A stretch of 64,000 bases of DNA from Thermus brockianus (GCF_001880325.1 NZ_CP016312.1:496001-560000), one strand, 5' to 3'. Positions 9,920 to 19,040 are shown, counted from the first letter of the stretch. Program-made: numbers and translations. Notes: generated by a model from the sequence alone, not told the origin.

Positions 9920-10326
9920 GGCCCCTCCAGGTATTTTTCCAAAAGCCTCCGGGTGAAGGTGTTGAGGGGGTAGGCGAGGGCCGCCTCGGGGCTCAGCCAG
10001 GCCCATTCCAGGATCTCCTCGCCCGGCCGCACCTCCCCCTCCCCCTGAGCAACATAGTTGAAGAGGAGCATGTGGGTAGGCTTATGGAACTCCGGGCTAA
10101 AGAGGGCTTCCTGCACGAAGAGGAAGCGGACCGCCTTGAGGGCTAGCCCCACCTCCTCCAGAATCTCCCGCCTTAAGGCCTCCTCCAGCCGCTCCCCCCA
10201 GGCCACCTTTCCCCCCGGCACCCCCCATAGCCCCCGCCACTTGGCGGTGCGCACCAGGAGCACCTTGTCCCCTTGCACCACTAAGGCCCCCACCGTGGGG
10301 ATGGGATACTGCGGGCGATCCTCCAT
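9910..10326 (-). CDS. Nudix hydrolase
   Basis: A 138-residue Nudix protein with a complete Nudix box, GGKVAWGERLEEALRREI followed by LEEVGL, matching GX5EX7REUXEEXGU. Such enzymes cleave nucleoside diphosphates linked to another moiety; substrate cannot be told. The start at 10326 overlaps the upstream CDP-alcohol transferase by 46 bases, unusually long. A shorter version would lose part of the first beta strand (TVGALVVQGDKVLLVRT), so I keep the long form. Confidence 0.88.
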   Translation of the reverse strand: MEDRPQYPIPTVGALVVQGDKVLLVRTAKWRGLWGVPGGKVAWGERLEEALRREILEEVGLALKAVRFLFVQEALFSPEFHKPTHMLLFNYVAQGEGEVRPGEEILEWAWLSPEAALAYPLNTFTRRLLEKYLEGPCG

Positions 10327-11063
10327 ACGTACCCAAGGCCAAGATACAGGGCCTGGAGGAGGACAAAGGTGAGGTACGCTGCAGGCTGGTGGAAGAGGAG
10401 GAAGACCCCGAGGAAAAAGAGCTGCGTGCTAAGCCCTAGGTTCACCACCCCTGCCAAGGCCCACTCGTCAAAGAAGCGCAAGGGGTCCAGGCCCAAGCGC
10501 CTCTGCAGGGAAACCTCCAGGGCCCGGATGGCGCGGTCCTGGGGGAGGAAGAGGAGGGCGTACACGCCCTTTAGGAGGCGGAGGATAGGGGTTTCCGGGC
10601 CCTCGGGCTCCTTGGGGAGGGGAAGCCCCCGCACCTCCCGGTAAAGCCTTTCCAGGTTGAAGTCAAAAGACTGGACCAGGGTGAAGACGAAAAAGGCAAC
10701 GACGGCTCGCTCCACCTCCCCCGTGTGCAGGGCCAGGGCGAGAAAGAGGGCGAGGTTGCCCAGGAAGTCCATCTCCGTGTCCAAATAGCGGCCCAAAGCG
10801 CTCACCTCCCCCCTAAGCCGGGCGAGCTGCCCGTCGGCGTTGTCCAGGACGGTCTTGAGCTGGAGGAGGAGGGCGGCATAGAGGTCCTCGCCCCGGTGGA
10901 GGAGCCAGGCGGCCAGGAGGACGAGGCCCGTGTGGAGGAGGACCAGGTGGTGGGGGCGCACGGGGGTGGGGAGGAGGAGGCGGACCAGGAGGTGGGCCAA
11001 GGGGCGGAAGAGGAGGGCGTTTAGGAACTCCTGTACCGGCCTTTCCTTCGCCCCCGGCACCAT
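10281..11063 (-). CDS. CDP-alcohol phosphatidyltransferase family membrane protein
   Basis: A 260-residue integral membrane enzyme with the family motif DGX2ARX8GX3DX3D, seen as ADGQLARLRGEVSALGRYLD followed by TEMD near residue 80. Several hydrophobic helices precede and follow, including LVLLHTGLVLLAAWLL and LFFLGVFLLFHQPAAYL. These enzymes swap CMP of a CDP-alcohol for another alcohol in phospholipid synthesis. The acceptor (glycerophosphate, inositol phosphate or other) is not evident. It starts two bases after cmk, within the same operon. Confidence 0.85.
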   Translation of the reverse strand: MVPGAKERPVQEFLNALLFRPLAHLLVRLLLPTPVRPHHLVLLHTGLVLLAAWLLHRGEDLYAALLLQLKTVLDNADGQLARLRGEVSALGRYLDTEMDFLGNLALFLALALHTGEVERAVVAFFVFTLVQSFDFNLERLYREVRGLPLPKEPEGPETPILRLLKGVYALLFLPQDRAIRALEVSLQRRLGLDPLRFFDEWALAGVVNLGLSTQLFFLGVFLLFHQPAAYLTFVLLQALYLGLGYVWRIARSIPSPRWGP

Positions 11064-11065
11064 GG

Positions 11066-11689
11066 CTAGTCCTTAAGGCGCTCCAAGACCCAGGCCACCA
11101 CCTCGTCCAGGGTCATGCCGCTGGTGTCCAGCACCAGGGCGTCCGGGGCGGGGGCGCTTTGCGCCTTGTCCTTCTCGTCCCGCTCCAAGAGGTCCTTGAG
11201 CACCGCCTCGTAGGTCTCGGGCCGCTCCTTGGCCCGCCGTCTCGCCCTAACCTCGGGGCTTGCCGTGAGGTAGAACTTGTGGGGGGCGTGGGGAAAAACG
11301 GCGGTGCCCATGTCCCGCCCTTCGGCCACGAAGGGCGGGGGCACCTCCCGAAGCCTCGCATTCACCCAGGCCCTCACCCCCGGGTGGCGGGCCACCTCCG
11401 AGACCACCCGGTCCACCTCGAGGGTGTGGAGGAAGGGCGTGAGGTCCTCCCCGTCCGCCAAAACCCGGTTTTCCCGCCCCGGGACGAGACGCACCCTATG
11501 GGCCTGGAGAAGCCGAAGGAGCCCCTCCTCGTCCCTAGGGTCCACCCCGGCCCTCAGGGCCAAAAGGGCCGCCCCCCGGTAGAGGAGGCCGCTACTCAGG
11601 TAAGGCACCCCCAACGCCTCCGCCACCCGCTTGGCCACGGAACTCTTTCCGGAGGCGGAAGGCCCGTCTAGGGTCACGATCCCCCGCAT
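11066..11689 (-). CDS. cmk: Cytidylate kinase
   Basis: A 207-residue kinase phosphorylating CMP and dCMP with ATP. The P-loop GPSASGKSS is at residues 9-17, followed by [16 protein letters not shown] (NMP-binding) and [18 protein letters not shown]. The lid has [10 protein letters not shown] chose the ATG at 11689 because [17 protein letters not shown] is the family start; it overlaps aroA by 16 bases. The aroA-cmk pairing is common in bacteria. Confidence 0.95.
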   Translation of the reverse strand: MRGIVTLDGPSASGKSSVAKRVAEALGVPYLSSGLLYRGAALLALRAGVDPRDEEGLLRLLQAHRVRLVPGRENRVLADGEDLTPFLHTLEVDRVVSEVARHPGVRAWVNARLREVPPPFVAEGRDMGTAVFPHAPHKFYLTASPEVRARRRAKERPETYEAVLKDLLERDEKDKAQSAPAPDALVLDTSGMTLDEVVAWVLERLKD

Positions 11690-12963
11690 AGCCCAAGGAG
11701 GTCCCGGAAGAAACCGGGGTAGGAGATTTCCGCCCACTCGGGCTCGTGGACCCGCACACCCACGGGGAGGCCCGCCACGGCGAAGGCCATGGCGATGCGG
11801 TGGTCGTGGAAGGGCTCCACCTCCCCCCTCCGCACCCCGCCCCCCCGGATGCGGAGCCAGTCCGGGCCCTCCTCCACCTCTACCCCCAAGGCCCGCAGGT
11901 TGTGGGTGATGGCCCGCACCCGGTCCGACTCCTTCACCCTGAGCTCGGAAAGGTTGGGAATAAAGGTCTCCCCCTCCGCCCAGGCGGCGGCGGCGGCCAG
12001 GATGGGCACCTCGTCCACCATAAGGGGAATGAGGCCAGGGTCCACGGAAACCCCCTTGAGGGGGCTATACCGGGCCCGCACGTAGCCCACGGGCTCGCCG
12101 TCTTCGCCCTCCAGGACCCGCCATTCCAGGTCGGCCCCCATGGCCAGGAGAACCTGCAAAAGCCCCGTGCGGGTGGGGTTCAGGCCCACCCCCTCCACCA
12201 CCACCTCCGAGCCCGGGACGATGAGGGCCGCCACCAGGAAGAAGGCGGCAGAGGAGAAATCCCCCGGGACCAGGAGGTCCTTGGCGGGGAAAGGGGAGGC
12301 TTTCTCGGTCCGGATCCGGTTCCCTTCCACCCGAAGGGGCAGGCCAAAATGGCGGAAGAGCCTTTCCGTGTGGTCCCGGGTGGGGACGGGCTCCTCCACC
12401 TCGGTGACCCCCTCGGCGAAGAGGCCCGCCAGGAGGAGAGCGCTTTTCACCTGGGCGCTGGGCACGGGTAGGGTGTAGCGGATGCCCCGCAGAGGAGCCC
12501 CCCGCACCCCCAAGGGGGCCCTTTTCCCCCCCTCCCGCCCGTCCACCTGGGCCCCCATGGCCCGCAAAGGCTCCACCACCCGGCCCATGGGGCGGCGGCG
12601 GAGGGAGCTATCCCCGGTCAGGACGGCAAAGACCCCCTCCTGCCCCGCCAGGATGCCCAGGATGAGGCGCATGAGGGTGCCGGCGTTTCCGCAGTCCAGG
12701 ACGTCCTCGGGCTCCTTTAGGCGAAGGCCTTGGCCCCGCACGCGGAAGTGCGGGCCTTCCTCCTCTATCCCCGCCCCCAAGGCCCTTAGGACCCGGGCGG
12801 TGGAAAGGGTGTCCCCGGCCTTCAAGGGGTAAAAAAGCCTCCCCTCCCCTTCCGCCAGGGCGAGGAGCATGAGGCCCCGGTGGGTCACGGACTTGTCCCC
12901 GGGCACCCGCAAAACCCCCCGCAAGGGGCCGCAGGGCGCGAGGTCCAGGTGGGTGCGGTCCAT
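11674..12963 (-). CDS. aroA: 3-phosphoshikimate 1-carboxyvinyltransferase (EPSP synthase)
   Basis: A 429-residue EPSP synthase, the sixth step of the shikimate pathway, joining shikimate 3-phosphate and phosphoenolpyruvate. PGDKSVTHR near residue 22 is the substrate-binding loop, [12 protein letters not shown] is the signature, and the C-terminal half has [10 protein letters not shown] and [14 protein letters not shown]. It is the first gene of the leftward operon ending with nrnA. The ATG at 12963 has no clear TANNNT box nearby. Confidence 0.96.
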   Translation of the reverse strand: MDRTHLDLAPCGPLRGVLRVPGDKSVTHRGLMLLALAEGEGRLFYPLKAGDTLSTARVLRALGAGIEEEGPHFRVRGQGLRLKEPEDVLDCGNAGTLMRLILGILAGQEGVFAVLTGDSSLRRRPMGRVVEPLRAMGAQVDGREGGKRAPLGVRGAPLRGIRYTLPVPSAQVKSALLLAGLFAEGVTEVEEPVPTRDHTERLFRHFGLPLRVEGNRIRTEKASPFPAKDLLVPGDFSSAAFFLVAALIVPGSEVVVEGVGLNPTRTGLLQVLLAMGADLEWRVLEGEDGEPVGYVRARYSPLKGVSVDPGLIPLMVDEVPILAAAAAWAEGETFIPNLSELRVKESDRVRAITHNLRALGVEVEEGPDWLRIRGGGVRRGEVEPFHDHRIAMAFAVAGLPVGVRVHEPEWAEISYPGFFRDLLGLCGGS

Positions 12964-13043
12964 GCCCCCTAGTCTTGGGCGGGAAGGGGCCTTCGGTCAA
13001 GGCTTGGAAGAAAAGGGGGGCTTTTCTAGAATAGGGGACAAGC

Positions 13044-15656
13044 ATGGCCCTGGCCTGGCAAAGCCCGGTGTACCTAGAAAGGGCCCGCCTTTTGGACCAG
13101 CTCCCCGAGGCGGTGGGCTTTGCCGTCCTCCTCCAGGCCCCGGCGGGGTTTGGCAAAAGCGTCTTGGCCGGGCAGCTTTCCGCAAGGCTTGGGATGCGCA
13201 CCCTCTGGGGAAGCGCCCTCCTCGGGGAGCCCCGGGCCCTCTTGGCGAAGGGCCTGGGCCTGCCCGAGGAGGCCCCCTGGGGGGTCATCCTGGAGGCCCT
13301 AAAGGCCGAGCCCACCTTGGTGGTCCTCGAGGACCTCACCGGGGAGGAGGCCCTCTCCCCCCTTCTCCGCACCCTCCCCTGCCTCCTGGTCCTGGCGAGC
13401 CGCAAGGCCCTCCCCTACCCCGAGCTCCCCAAGCTCCTGGCCGAGGGGAGGCTTCTCCGCTTGGGGCCGGAGGATCTGGCCTTCACCCTGGAGGAGGCCA
13501 AGGCCCTCTTTGGGGGCCGCGGACCCTGGGAGGAGGCCCACCGGGCCACGGGGGGGTGGCCCCTGCCCCTTTTCCTCTCCGCCCTCACGGGAAAGCCCCC
13601 GGAGGCCCAAGCCCTCCTCCAGGGCCTCCGGGAAAGCTTAAGCGAAGGGGAGTTCCGGGAAGGGCTTCTCATGGCCGCCCTCCCCTTCCTCCCCCAAGCC
13701 CACGCCACCCCCGAGACGGAAAGCCTCTTCCAAAAGGGGCTTTTGCGCCTCACCCCCGAGGGGTTCCGCCTGCACGGCCTCATGAAGGAGATGGCCCTGC
13801 GAAGCCTCCTCCCCGAGGTGAGAGAGGCGGTGCGGGGGGCGGAGGGTAGGCTTCCCCCGGAGCTTCTGGCGGAGGCCTACTCCGCCAGCGGCCTCACGGA
13901 GGACCTCCTCGCCCTCCTGGAAAAGCCCATCCAGATAAGTATCCCGGCGGAACGCCTCCTCGCCTGGGAAGGGCTTTTGCGAAAAGGAGGGCCGAGGGCT
14001 AGGCTACGCCTCGGGGAGGCCCTCCTGCAGTGCGGCCGGAAGGAGGGGTTTCCCCTTTTGGAGGCGCTCGTGGAAGCCGAGGACCCCAGGGTCGCCCTCA
14101 CCGCCCTGGGCCACCTGGCCTACTACCTGGCCGAGCCCCTTCTCGGGAAGGACCTCCCCCGGGCACGGGCCTATCTGGAAAGGGGCCTCGCCCTTCTGGA
14201 AAGGGTGCCCGGGGAGCTTGCGGGGCGCTTCCTGAACGATGCGGCCCGCGTGCCCTACGAGGAGGGAAGGCCCGAGGAGGCCCTGGGGCTTTTGGAAGAG
14301 GCCCTAAGGCGCCTTCCCCCGGAAAGCCCTTACCGCATCGCCCCCCTTAGCAACCTGGCCTTCCTGCGCTTTGAGCTCCAAGGGGACCTCCTGGGGCGCT
14401 TCGCCGCCCTGGAGGAGGCCTTGGAAAAGCTCCAGTACACCCACGCCAACCGCCCCGGCCATCTCCGGGACCTGGGGCGGCTTTACCTCCTCCTAGGGGA
14501 AAGGGAAAGGGCCAAGGGCTACCTCCGCCAAGCGGCGGAGGCCCCAGGAAACCCCTTGGCGGCCCTCGAGGCCCAGATGCTCCTCGCCCACCTGGAAGGG
14601 GATGGGGAAACCCTAGCCCGCCTGGTGGCACAGGCGGAGCTATGGGAAAACCCCTACCTAGTGGCCCGGGGAAGGGCTTTCCAGGCCGAACTAACGGGGG
14701 ATGCCAGCCTGGTGGAGGGCCAGGAGGGCTTCCTCCCCCGCCTCACCCTGGCCCTCCTGAAGGGGGAAGCCCGCCTCCTCCCCCCCTACCCCGAGGAGCG
14801 GGAAGAAAGGCTTTACTGGCACGCCGCCCGCTACCGCCTTTTGGGGGAGGAAAAAGACCTGGAAGCCCTCCTCACCCTCACCAACGCGGGAAAGCGCATC
14901 CTTCCCGGCCTCATCCCCCTGCACCTCCTCCCCCGGTCCAGGCCTGAACTCAGCGTGGCCTACCCCCTGGCGGAGGTCCTCCGCTCGGGGTGGAAGGAGG
15001 CCATCCTCCTCCGCCACGCCGAGATTCCCCCCGTGCGGGTGGAGGTCCTGGGAAGGTTCCGCATAGAAGGCCCCTTGGGGCCGGTGGAGCTCAAGGGCAA
15101 GGCCAAGGAGGTTTTCGCCCTCCTCCTCCTCGGGCTTCCCCGGGAGGAGGTGGCCTTTGCCCTCTGGCCTGACCTTTCCGAGGAGGCCGCCCTGAACAAC
15201 CTCTACGTGTGGCTTGCCCGGCTTCGTAAGGCCCTGGAGCCCTGGGGGGTGCCCACCTACCTCCAGGAGGAGGGCCTCGCCCGGGTGGAAGCGGACCTCC
15301 TCGCCTTGGAAAGGGCGCTGGAAACGGAAGGGGCTGAGGCGGCCCTGCGCCTCTACCAAGAACCCCTCTTCCCCGGCCTGGACCACCCCCTCTTGGACCG
15401 GAAGCGGGAAGAGGTGTTCCATCGGGTGCGGGCCCTTTTCCTCCAAAGGGGCGAGCCCCCTTACCTGGAGCGCCTCCTGGAGCTGGACCCCTTGGACGAG
15501 GAGGCCCTTATCCCCCTGGTGGAAGCCTGCCTCCGAAGGGGGCAGAAGGCCCGGGCCCTAAGGTTTTTGGAGGGCTACCGCAAACGGCTATGGGAGGAGC
15601 TTGGCGAAAGGCCATCCCCCCGCCTTCAGGCCCTCCTCAGCCGCCTTTCGGGCTAG
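13044..15656 (+). CDS. Large ATPase transcriptional regulator with C-terminal winged helix and BTAD domain
   Basis: An 870-residue protein. The N-terminal STAND-type ATPase has Walker A APAGFGKSVLAGQL (residues 30-43) and Walker B LVVLEDL. A long middle section is rich in TPR-like helices (EEALRRLPPESP, KGYLRQAAEAPGNPLAALEA). From about residue 662 a winged-helix region starts VRVEVLGRFRIEG and contains ALWPDLSEEAALNNLYVWLARLR, followed by a bacterial transcriptional activation domain with repeated LDPLDEEAL helices. It probably activates transcription in response to a ligand held by the ATPase/TPR part. The target is unknown. A TAGAAT box lies 11 bases before the ATG. Confidence 0.8.
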   Translation: MALAWQSPVYLERARLLDQLPEAVGFAVLLQAPAGFGKSVLAGQLSARLGMRTLWGSALLGEPRALLAKGLGLPEEAPWGVILEALKAEPTLVVLEDLTGEEALSPLLRTLPCLLVLASRKALPYPELPKLLAEGRLLRLGPEDLAFTLEEAKALFGGRGPWEEAHRATGGWPLPLFLSALTGKPPEAQALLQGLRESLSEGEFREGLLMAALPFLPQAHATPETESLFQKGLLRLTPEGFRLHGLMKEMALRSLLPEVREAVRGAEGRLPPELLAEAYSASGLTEDLLALLEKPIQISIPAERLLAWEGLLRKGGPRARLRLGEALLQCGRKEGFPLLEALVEAEDPRVALTALGHLAYYLAEPLLGKDLPRARAYLERGLALLERVPGELAGRFLNDAARVPYEEGRPEEALGLLEEALRRLPPESPYRIAPLSNLAFLRFELQGDLLGRFAALEEALEKLQYTHANRPGHLRDLGRLYLLLGERERAKGYLRQAAEAPGNPLAALEAQMLLAHLEGDGETLARLVAQAELWENPYLVARGRAFQAELTGDASLVEGQEGFLPRLTLALLKGEARLLPPYPEEREERLYWHAARYRLLGEEKDLEALLTLTNAGKRILPGLIPLHLLPRSRPELSVAYPLAEVLRSGWKEAILLRHAEIPPVRVEVLGRFRIEGPLGPVELKGKAKEVFALLLLGLPREEVAFALWPDLSEEAALNNLYVWLARLRKALEPWGVPTYLQEEGLARVEADLLALERALETEGAEAALRLYQEPLFPGLDHPLLDRKREEVFHRVRALFLQRGEPPYLERLLELDPLDEEALIPLVEACLRRGQKARALRFLEGYRKRLWEELGERPSPRLQALLSRLSG

Positions 15657-16398
15657 CCCCGAGGAGAAGCCCTTTTCCCTCCAAAGTAGCCTCCTCCCCC
15701 GCCTCCAGGAGGAAGGTGGCGGGGGGCTTCAGGACCTCTCCCTCAAGCCTCGCCTCCCCCTCCAAGAGGGTGAGGACCAGGGGGGCCTCCGCCCCCAAGG
15801 CGAGCCGCCCCGCCAAGGGGTAGCGGAAGAGGTCAAAAAAGGGCGTGGAAAGAAGCTTCTCCCCCCCTTCCACGGGTTCGGGCTGCACCTCCGGCAGGGG
15901 AAGGGGCTCCAAGCGGGCCACGGCCAGGGCCTTCTCCAGGTGGAGTTCCCGGGGGCGGCCGTAATCGTAAAGCCGGTAGGTCAGGTCCGAGGGGGTCTGG
16001 ACCTCGTAGACCCGCACCCCGGGCCCCAGGGCGTGGACCAGGCCGGCGGGGAGGTAGACCACCTGCCCCGGCCTCACCGGCAACCGGTTCAGGACCTCGT
16101 CCAGGGTACCCTCCTTAGCCCTTGCCACCACCTCCTCCGGGGTCACGGGGCGGCGGAAGCCGTAGACGATCTCCCCCGGAGCGAGCACGTACCAGGCCTC
16201 GTACTTGCCGGGCTTCCCCTCCACCTGGAGGGCGTAGGCGTGGGGGGGGTGCACCTGGACGGAAAGCCAGTCCCTGGGGTCCAAAAGCTTCACCAAAAGG
16301 GGGGCTTGGCAAAGCCAGACCTCGCCGATGCCGGGACCAAAGCCCAAGGCGCTTCCCCCCCAGATGCGGGCCACGGGTTTGGGCGGGCAAGGCCGCAT
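15637..16398 (-). CDS. manA: Mannose-6-phosphate isomerase, type I
   Basis: A 253-residue zinc-dependent cupin isomerase interconverting fructose 6-phosphate and mannose 6-phosphate. Metal ligands appear in SVQVHPPHAYAL and GKYEAWYVL, and the catalytic segment reads VHALGPGVRVYEVQTPSDLTYRLYD. The short form lacks the extra helical domain of E. coli ManA. I chose the ATG at 16398 (MRPCPPKPVARIWGG) over the one at 16410 because it is the usual N-terminus and sits eight bases after a TATGCT box. The 3' end overlaps the regulator gene by 20 bases. A run of eight G (16242-16249) is intact here. Confidence 0.9.
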   Translation of the reverse strand: MRPCPPKPVARIWGGSALGFGPGIGEVWLCQAPLLVKLLDPRDWLSVQVHPPHAYALQVEGKPGKYEAWYVLAPGEIVYGFRRPVTPEEVVARAKEGTLDEVLNRLPVRPGQVVYLPAGLVHALGPGVRVYEVQTPSDLTYRLYDYGRPRELHLEKALAVARLEPLPLPEVQPEPVEGGEKLLSTPFFDLFRYPLAGRLALGAEAPLVLTLLEGEARLEGEVLKPPATFLLEAGEEATLEGKGLLLGASPKGG

Positions 16399-16404
16399 GG
16401 GGGT

Positions 16405-16412
16405 TAGCATAA
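16405..16412. promoter_or_regulatory. Overlapping divergent -10 boxes for manA and the SIS-domain gene
   Basis: TAGCAT (16405-16410, plus strand) lies seven bases before the ATG at 16418. TATGCT (16412 to 16407, minus strand) lies eight bases before the manA ATG at 16398. The two boxes share four base pairs, so polymerase can serve only one direction at a time. Confidence 0.5.
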
Positions 16413-16417
16413 GGGGT

Positions 16418-17290
16418 ATGCGCGACCTGGACCGCGAGGAAACCTATCTGGTGGACCGCCAGGGGCTCGCCCTGGAGCTTAGGGACCTGGTGGGCTCCGG
16501 GCCCGTGCCCCAGGAGGCCTACCCCGCCCCCTTCGCCGCCCTCGCCTACGGGGAAGGCCACTTCGCCGCCAAAGCCCTGGGCCTGCCCGACTGGACGGAA
16601 ACGGGCACCCTTTTCCTCTTGGAAGGCGGCTACGACCTAGGGGAGGCCTCGGCCATGGGCCTTTTGGCGGAGTCGGGGCGGGTTAGGGTGGTGCGGGTGG
16701 GGTTCCGCCCGGGGGTGGACGTCTACCTCCCCCCAAGCCCCTTGAGCCCCTACCGCTACCTGCGCTTCCTCCTCCTCGCCATGGGGGAGGAGAAGGCCTT
16801 AAAGGAGGTGGACGAGGCCCTCTTGGCGGAAAGGCGCCGCCTCACCCCCGAGGTGCCCCTGGAGGAAAACCCCGCCAAGTTCCTGGCCTATACCCTCTTG
16901 GAAAGGCTTCCCCTCTTCTATAGCCCCTTCTTCCGCCCCCTGGAGGAGGCGGCGCAAAGCCTCTTCGCCCGCATCGGGAAAAGCCTCTCTCTAACCCCGC
17001 CCTTTAGCGCCCTGGAGTTCTTCCTTACCGGCCTCGAGGCCCGCCACGAGCAGGGAGACCCCTTAGCGGCGGTCCTCCTGGGGGGCGGGGAAGCGGCAAG
17101 CCTGGCCAAGGAGATCCTGGAAACCCGGGTGGACGCCATCGCCGAGGTGCCCCTCCCCGAGGGAAGCCGCCTGGCCCAGGCCATGGCCCTCTGGTACCGC
17201 CTGGCCTGGACCGCCTACTACCTCGCCCTCCTCTACGGCACCGACCCCTCGGACCAGGAGGTCCTGGAAAGGCTTCGGGAGATCACCTGA
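16418..17290 (+). CDS. SIS-domain phosphosugar isomerase-like protein
   Basis: A 290-residue protein resembling bacterial bifunctional phosphoglucose/phosphomannose isomerases of the SIS fold. Supporting features are LPLFYSPFFRPLEEAAQSLFARIGKS and a C-terminal half with EVPLPEGSRLAQAMALWYRLAWTAYYLALLYGTDP, typical of the PGI/PMI C-terminal domain. The usual N-terminal glycine-serine sugar-phosphate loop is weak, so activity is uncertain. It lies head-to-head with manA, which fits hexose phosphate metabolism. I chose the ATG at 16418 over an upstream 30-codon extension because of the -10 box spacing. The stop overlaps nfi (TGATG). Confidence 0.6.
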   Translation: MRDLDREETYLVDRQGLALELRDLVGSGPVPQEAYPAPFAALAYGEGHFAAKALGLPDWTETGTLFLLEGGYDLGEASAMGLLAESGRVRVVRVGFRPGVDVYLPPSPLSPYRYLRFLLLAMGEEKALKEVDEALLAERRRLTPEVPLEENPAKFLAYTLLERLPLFYSPFFRPLEEAAQSLFARIGKSLSLTPPFSALEFFLTGLEARHEQGDPLAAVLLGGGEAASLAKEILETRVDAIAEVPLPEGSRLAQAMALWYRLAWTAYYLALLYGTDPSDQEVLERLREIT

Positions 17291-17970
17291 TGGAGGTGCC
17301 GCCTTTCCCCAGGCCGGAGAGCCCAAAGGCGGCCCTGGCCCTGCAACGGGCCCTCGCTAAACGGGTGGTCCTCTCCGGAAGCCTGGAGGGCAAGAGGCTC
17401 CTCGCCGCCTTGGACGCCTCCCACAAACGGGGCAAGCCCCTGGTGGCCGTGGCCCTCCTCTATCACCTGGAAAAAGGGCCCCTTTTCGTGGGCCAGGCCC
17501 GGGTCCCAGAAGAAGCGCTATTCCCCTACGTGCCCGGCCTCCTCTCCTTCCGTGAGGCCCCCGCTTACCTGGAGGCCCTAAAAACCCTCCCCGAGGCCCC
17601 CGAGGTCCTCCTGGTGGATGGGCAGGGGATCGCCCACCCCCGGGGCCTGGGCATCGCCAGCCACCTGGGGGTCCACCTGGACCTGCCTAGCGTGGGCGTG
17701 GCCAAAAGCCTCCTCTTTGGTCGCCCGGAGGGCCCCCTTCCCCAGGAAGCGGGAAGCGCCGTGCGCCTCCTCGCCCCCGATGGCCGCCCCTTGGGCTACG
17801 CCTACCGGAGCCGCACCGGGGTAAAGCCCCTTTACGTCTCCCCAGGCCACCGCGTGGGCCTGGAAGAGGCTTTGGCCTTCGTGCGCCGCCTGCCCACCCG
17901 CTTCCGCCTGCCCGAGCCTTTGCGGCTTGCCCACATAGAGGCGGGCCGGGCCCTGGCCGCCTTAGACTAA
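17290..17970 (+). CDS. nfi: Endonuclease V (deoxyinosine-specific)
   Basis: A 226-residue repair nuclease that nicks DNA near deoxyinosine. Conserved elements are LLAALDASHKRGKPLVAVAL, whose Asp is the first metal ligand, FPYVPGLLSFREAP with the YVPG wedge, and the metal site VLLVDGQGIAHPRGLGIASH. A final YRSRTGVKPLYVSPGHRVG segment is typical. It overlaps the preceding gene by one base. In a hot environment deamination of adenine is fast, which explains retention of this enzyme. Confidence 0.95.
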   Translation: MEVPPFPRPESPKAALALQRALAKRVVLSGSLEGKRLLAALDASHKRGKPLVAVALLYHLEKGPLFVGQARVPEEALFPYVPGLLSFREAPAYLEALKTLPEAPEVLLVDGQGIAHPRGLGIASHLGVHLDLPSVGVAKSLLFGRPEGPLPQEAGSAVRLLAPDGRPLGYAYRSRTGVKPLYVSPGHRVGLEEALAFVRRLPTRFRLPEPLRLAHIEAGRALAALD

Positions 17971-17976
17971 GGCCCT

Positions 17977-18612
17977 GTGGAAGCCTCTAAGCCCAACCCC
18001 GTTTACCGAGCCACCTGGTACCTCGCCCGCTTCCTGCTCCACCTTCTTTTCGGCTTTCGGGTGGAAGGTGCCGAAAACGTGCCAGAGGAGGGCCCCGTGA
18101 TCCTGGCCTCCAACCACCTCTCCATCCTGGACCCCATCGCCATCGGGGCCGGGGTGCGGCGGCCCGTGAGCTTCCTGGCCCGGGCCGATGTCTTCCGGCT
18201 CCCCTTCCTTTCCTGGCTTCTTCCACGGCTTTACGCCATCCCCGTGGAACGGGGGCAAAGCGACCTCTCCGCCATCAAAAGCGCCCTCCGCGCCCTAGGG
18301 AGGGGCATGGCCTTTGGCATCTTCCCCGAAGGAACCCGAAGCCGCACGGGCAAGCTCCAGCCCTTCAAGACCGGGGTAGCGGCCATCGCCCTGAGAACTG
18401 GAAGCCCCGTGGTGCCCGTGGCGGTCATCGGCACGGACCGGGCCTGGCCTGTGGGGCGGAAGCTCTTTCGCCTGCGCCGGCCCATCCGGGTGGTTTACGG
18501 CAAGCCCATTCCCGTTCCAAGGGCCGAGCGGATTTCCCACCGGGAGCTAGAAAACCTCACCCGGGAGATAGAGGCTAGGGTACGGGAACTTCTCCCCCCC
18601 GAGTACCGCTAG
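17977..18612 (+). CDS. plsC: 1-acyl-sn-glycerol-3-phosphate acyltransferase
   Basis: A 211-residue membrane-associated acyltransferase making phosphatidic acid. The catalytic NHLSILD (NHX4D) lies near residue 47, the substrate-binding FPEGTRSRTGKL near residue 110, and VPVAVIGTDRAW is motif IV. A hydrophobic N-terminal stretch, WYLARFLLHLLFGF, would sit in the membrane. The start is GTG, seven bases after nfi, in the same transcription unit. Confidence 0.92.
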   Translation: MEASKPNPVYRATWYLARFLLHLLFGFRVEGAENVPEEGPVILASNHLSILDPIAIGAGVRRPVSFLARADVFRLPFLSWLLPRLYAIPVERGQSDLSAIKSALRALGRGMAFGIFPEGTRSRTGKLQPFKTGVAAIALRTGSPVVPVAVIGTDRAWPVGRKLFRLRRPIRVVYGKPIPVPRAERISHRELENLTREIEARVRELLPPEYR

Positions 18613-18638
18613 AGCCAATGCTTTCGTTATCACACATT

Positions 18639-18650
18639 GCTATACATAGC
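18639..18650. promoter_or_regulatory. Palindrome upstream of hup
   Basis: GCTAT-AC-ATAGC lies in an AT-rich patch about 20 bases before the hup -35 box. It could be an operator or a second promoter region. Nothing in the window identifies a binding protein. Confidence 0.3.
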
Positions 18651-18670
18651 GATAGAAATAGGTCAGGCTA

Positions 18671-18700
18671 TTGCGCAAAAGCTTTGAGGCGTGATATAGT
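18671..18700 (+). promoter_or_regulatory. Promoter of hup
   Basis: TTGCGC (18671-18676) and TATAGT (18695-18700) are separated by 18 bases. A strong Shine-Dalgarno sequence, GGAAGGAGGTG, precedes the ATG at 18735, so this mRNA has a leader, unlike many others here. Confidence 0.65.
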
Positions 18701-18734
18701 CCCTGCGGAAGGGAAAAGAGGAAGGAGGTGAAGA

Positions 18735-19028
18735 ATGGCGGCAAAGAAAACGGTGACCAAAGCGGATCTGGTGGACCAGGTGGCCTCGGCCACGGGCCTC
18801 AAGAAAAAGGACGTAAAGGCGGCGGTGGATGCCTTCTTGACCAAGGTGGAAGAGGCGCTCTCCGCCGGCAACAAGGTGCAGCTCACCGGCTTCGGCACCT
18901 TTGAGGTGCGCAAGCGGAAGGCCCGCACCGGCGTGAAGCCCGGCACCAAGGAAAAGATCAAGATCCCCGCCACCCAGTACCCTGCCTTCAAGCCAGGGAA
19001 GGCCCTTAAGGAGAAGGTCAAGAAGTAA
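18735..19028 (+). CDS. hup: DNA-binding protein HU
   Basis: A 97-residue HU/IHF-family nucleoid protein. KKTVTKADLVDQVASATGL forms the helical dimer core, and the GFGTFEVRKRKARTGVKPGT segment is the family signature leading into the DNA-binding arm. It bends and wraps DNA. It is a single-gene unit with its own promoter and is closed by a strong bidirectional terminator. The lysine-rich ends are usual for Thermus HU. Confidence 0.96.
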   Translation: MAAKKTVTKADLVDQVASATGLKKKDVKAAVDAFLTKVEEALSAGNKVQLTGFGTFEVRKRKARTGVKPGTKEKIKIPATQYPAFKPGKALKEKVKK

Positions 19029-19040
19029 GTATTCCCTTCC

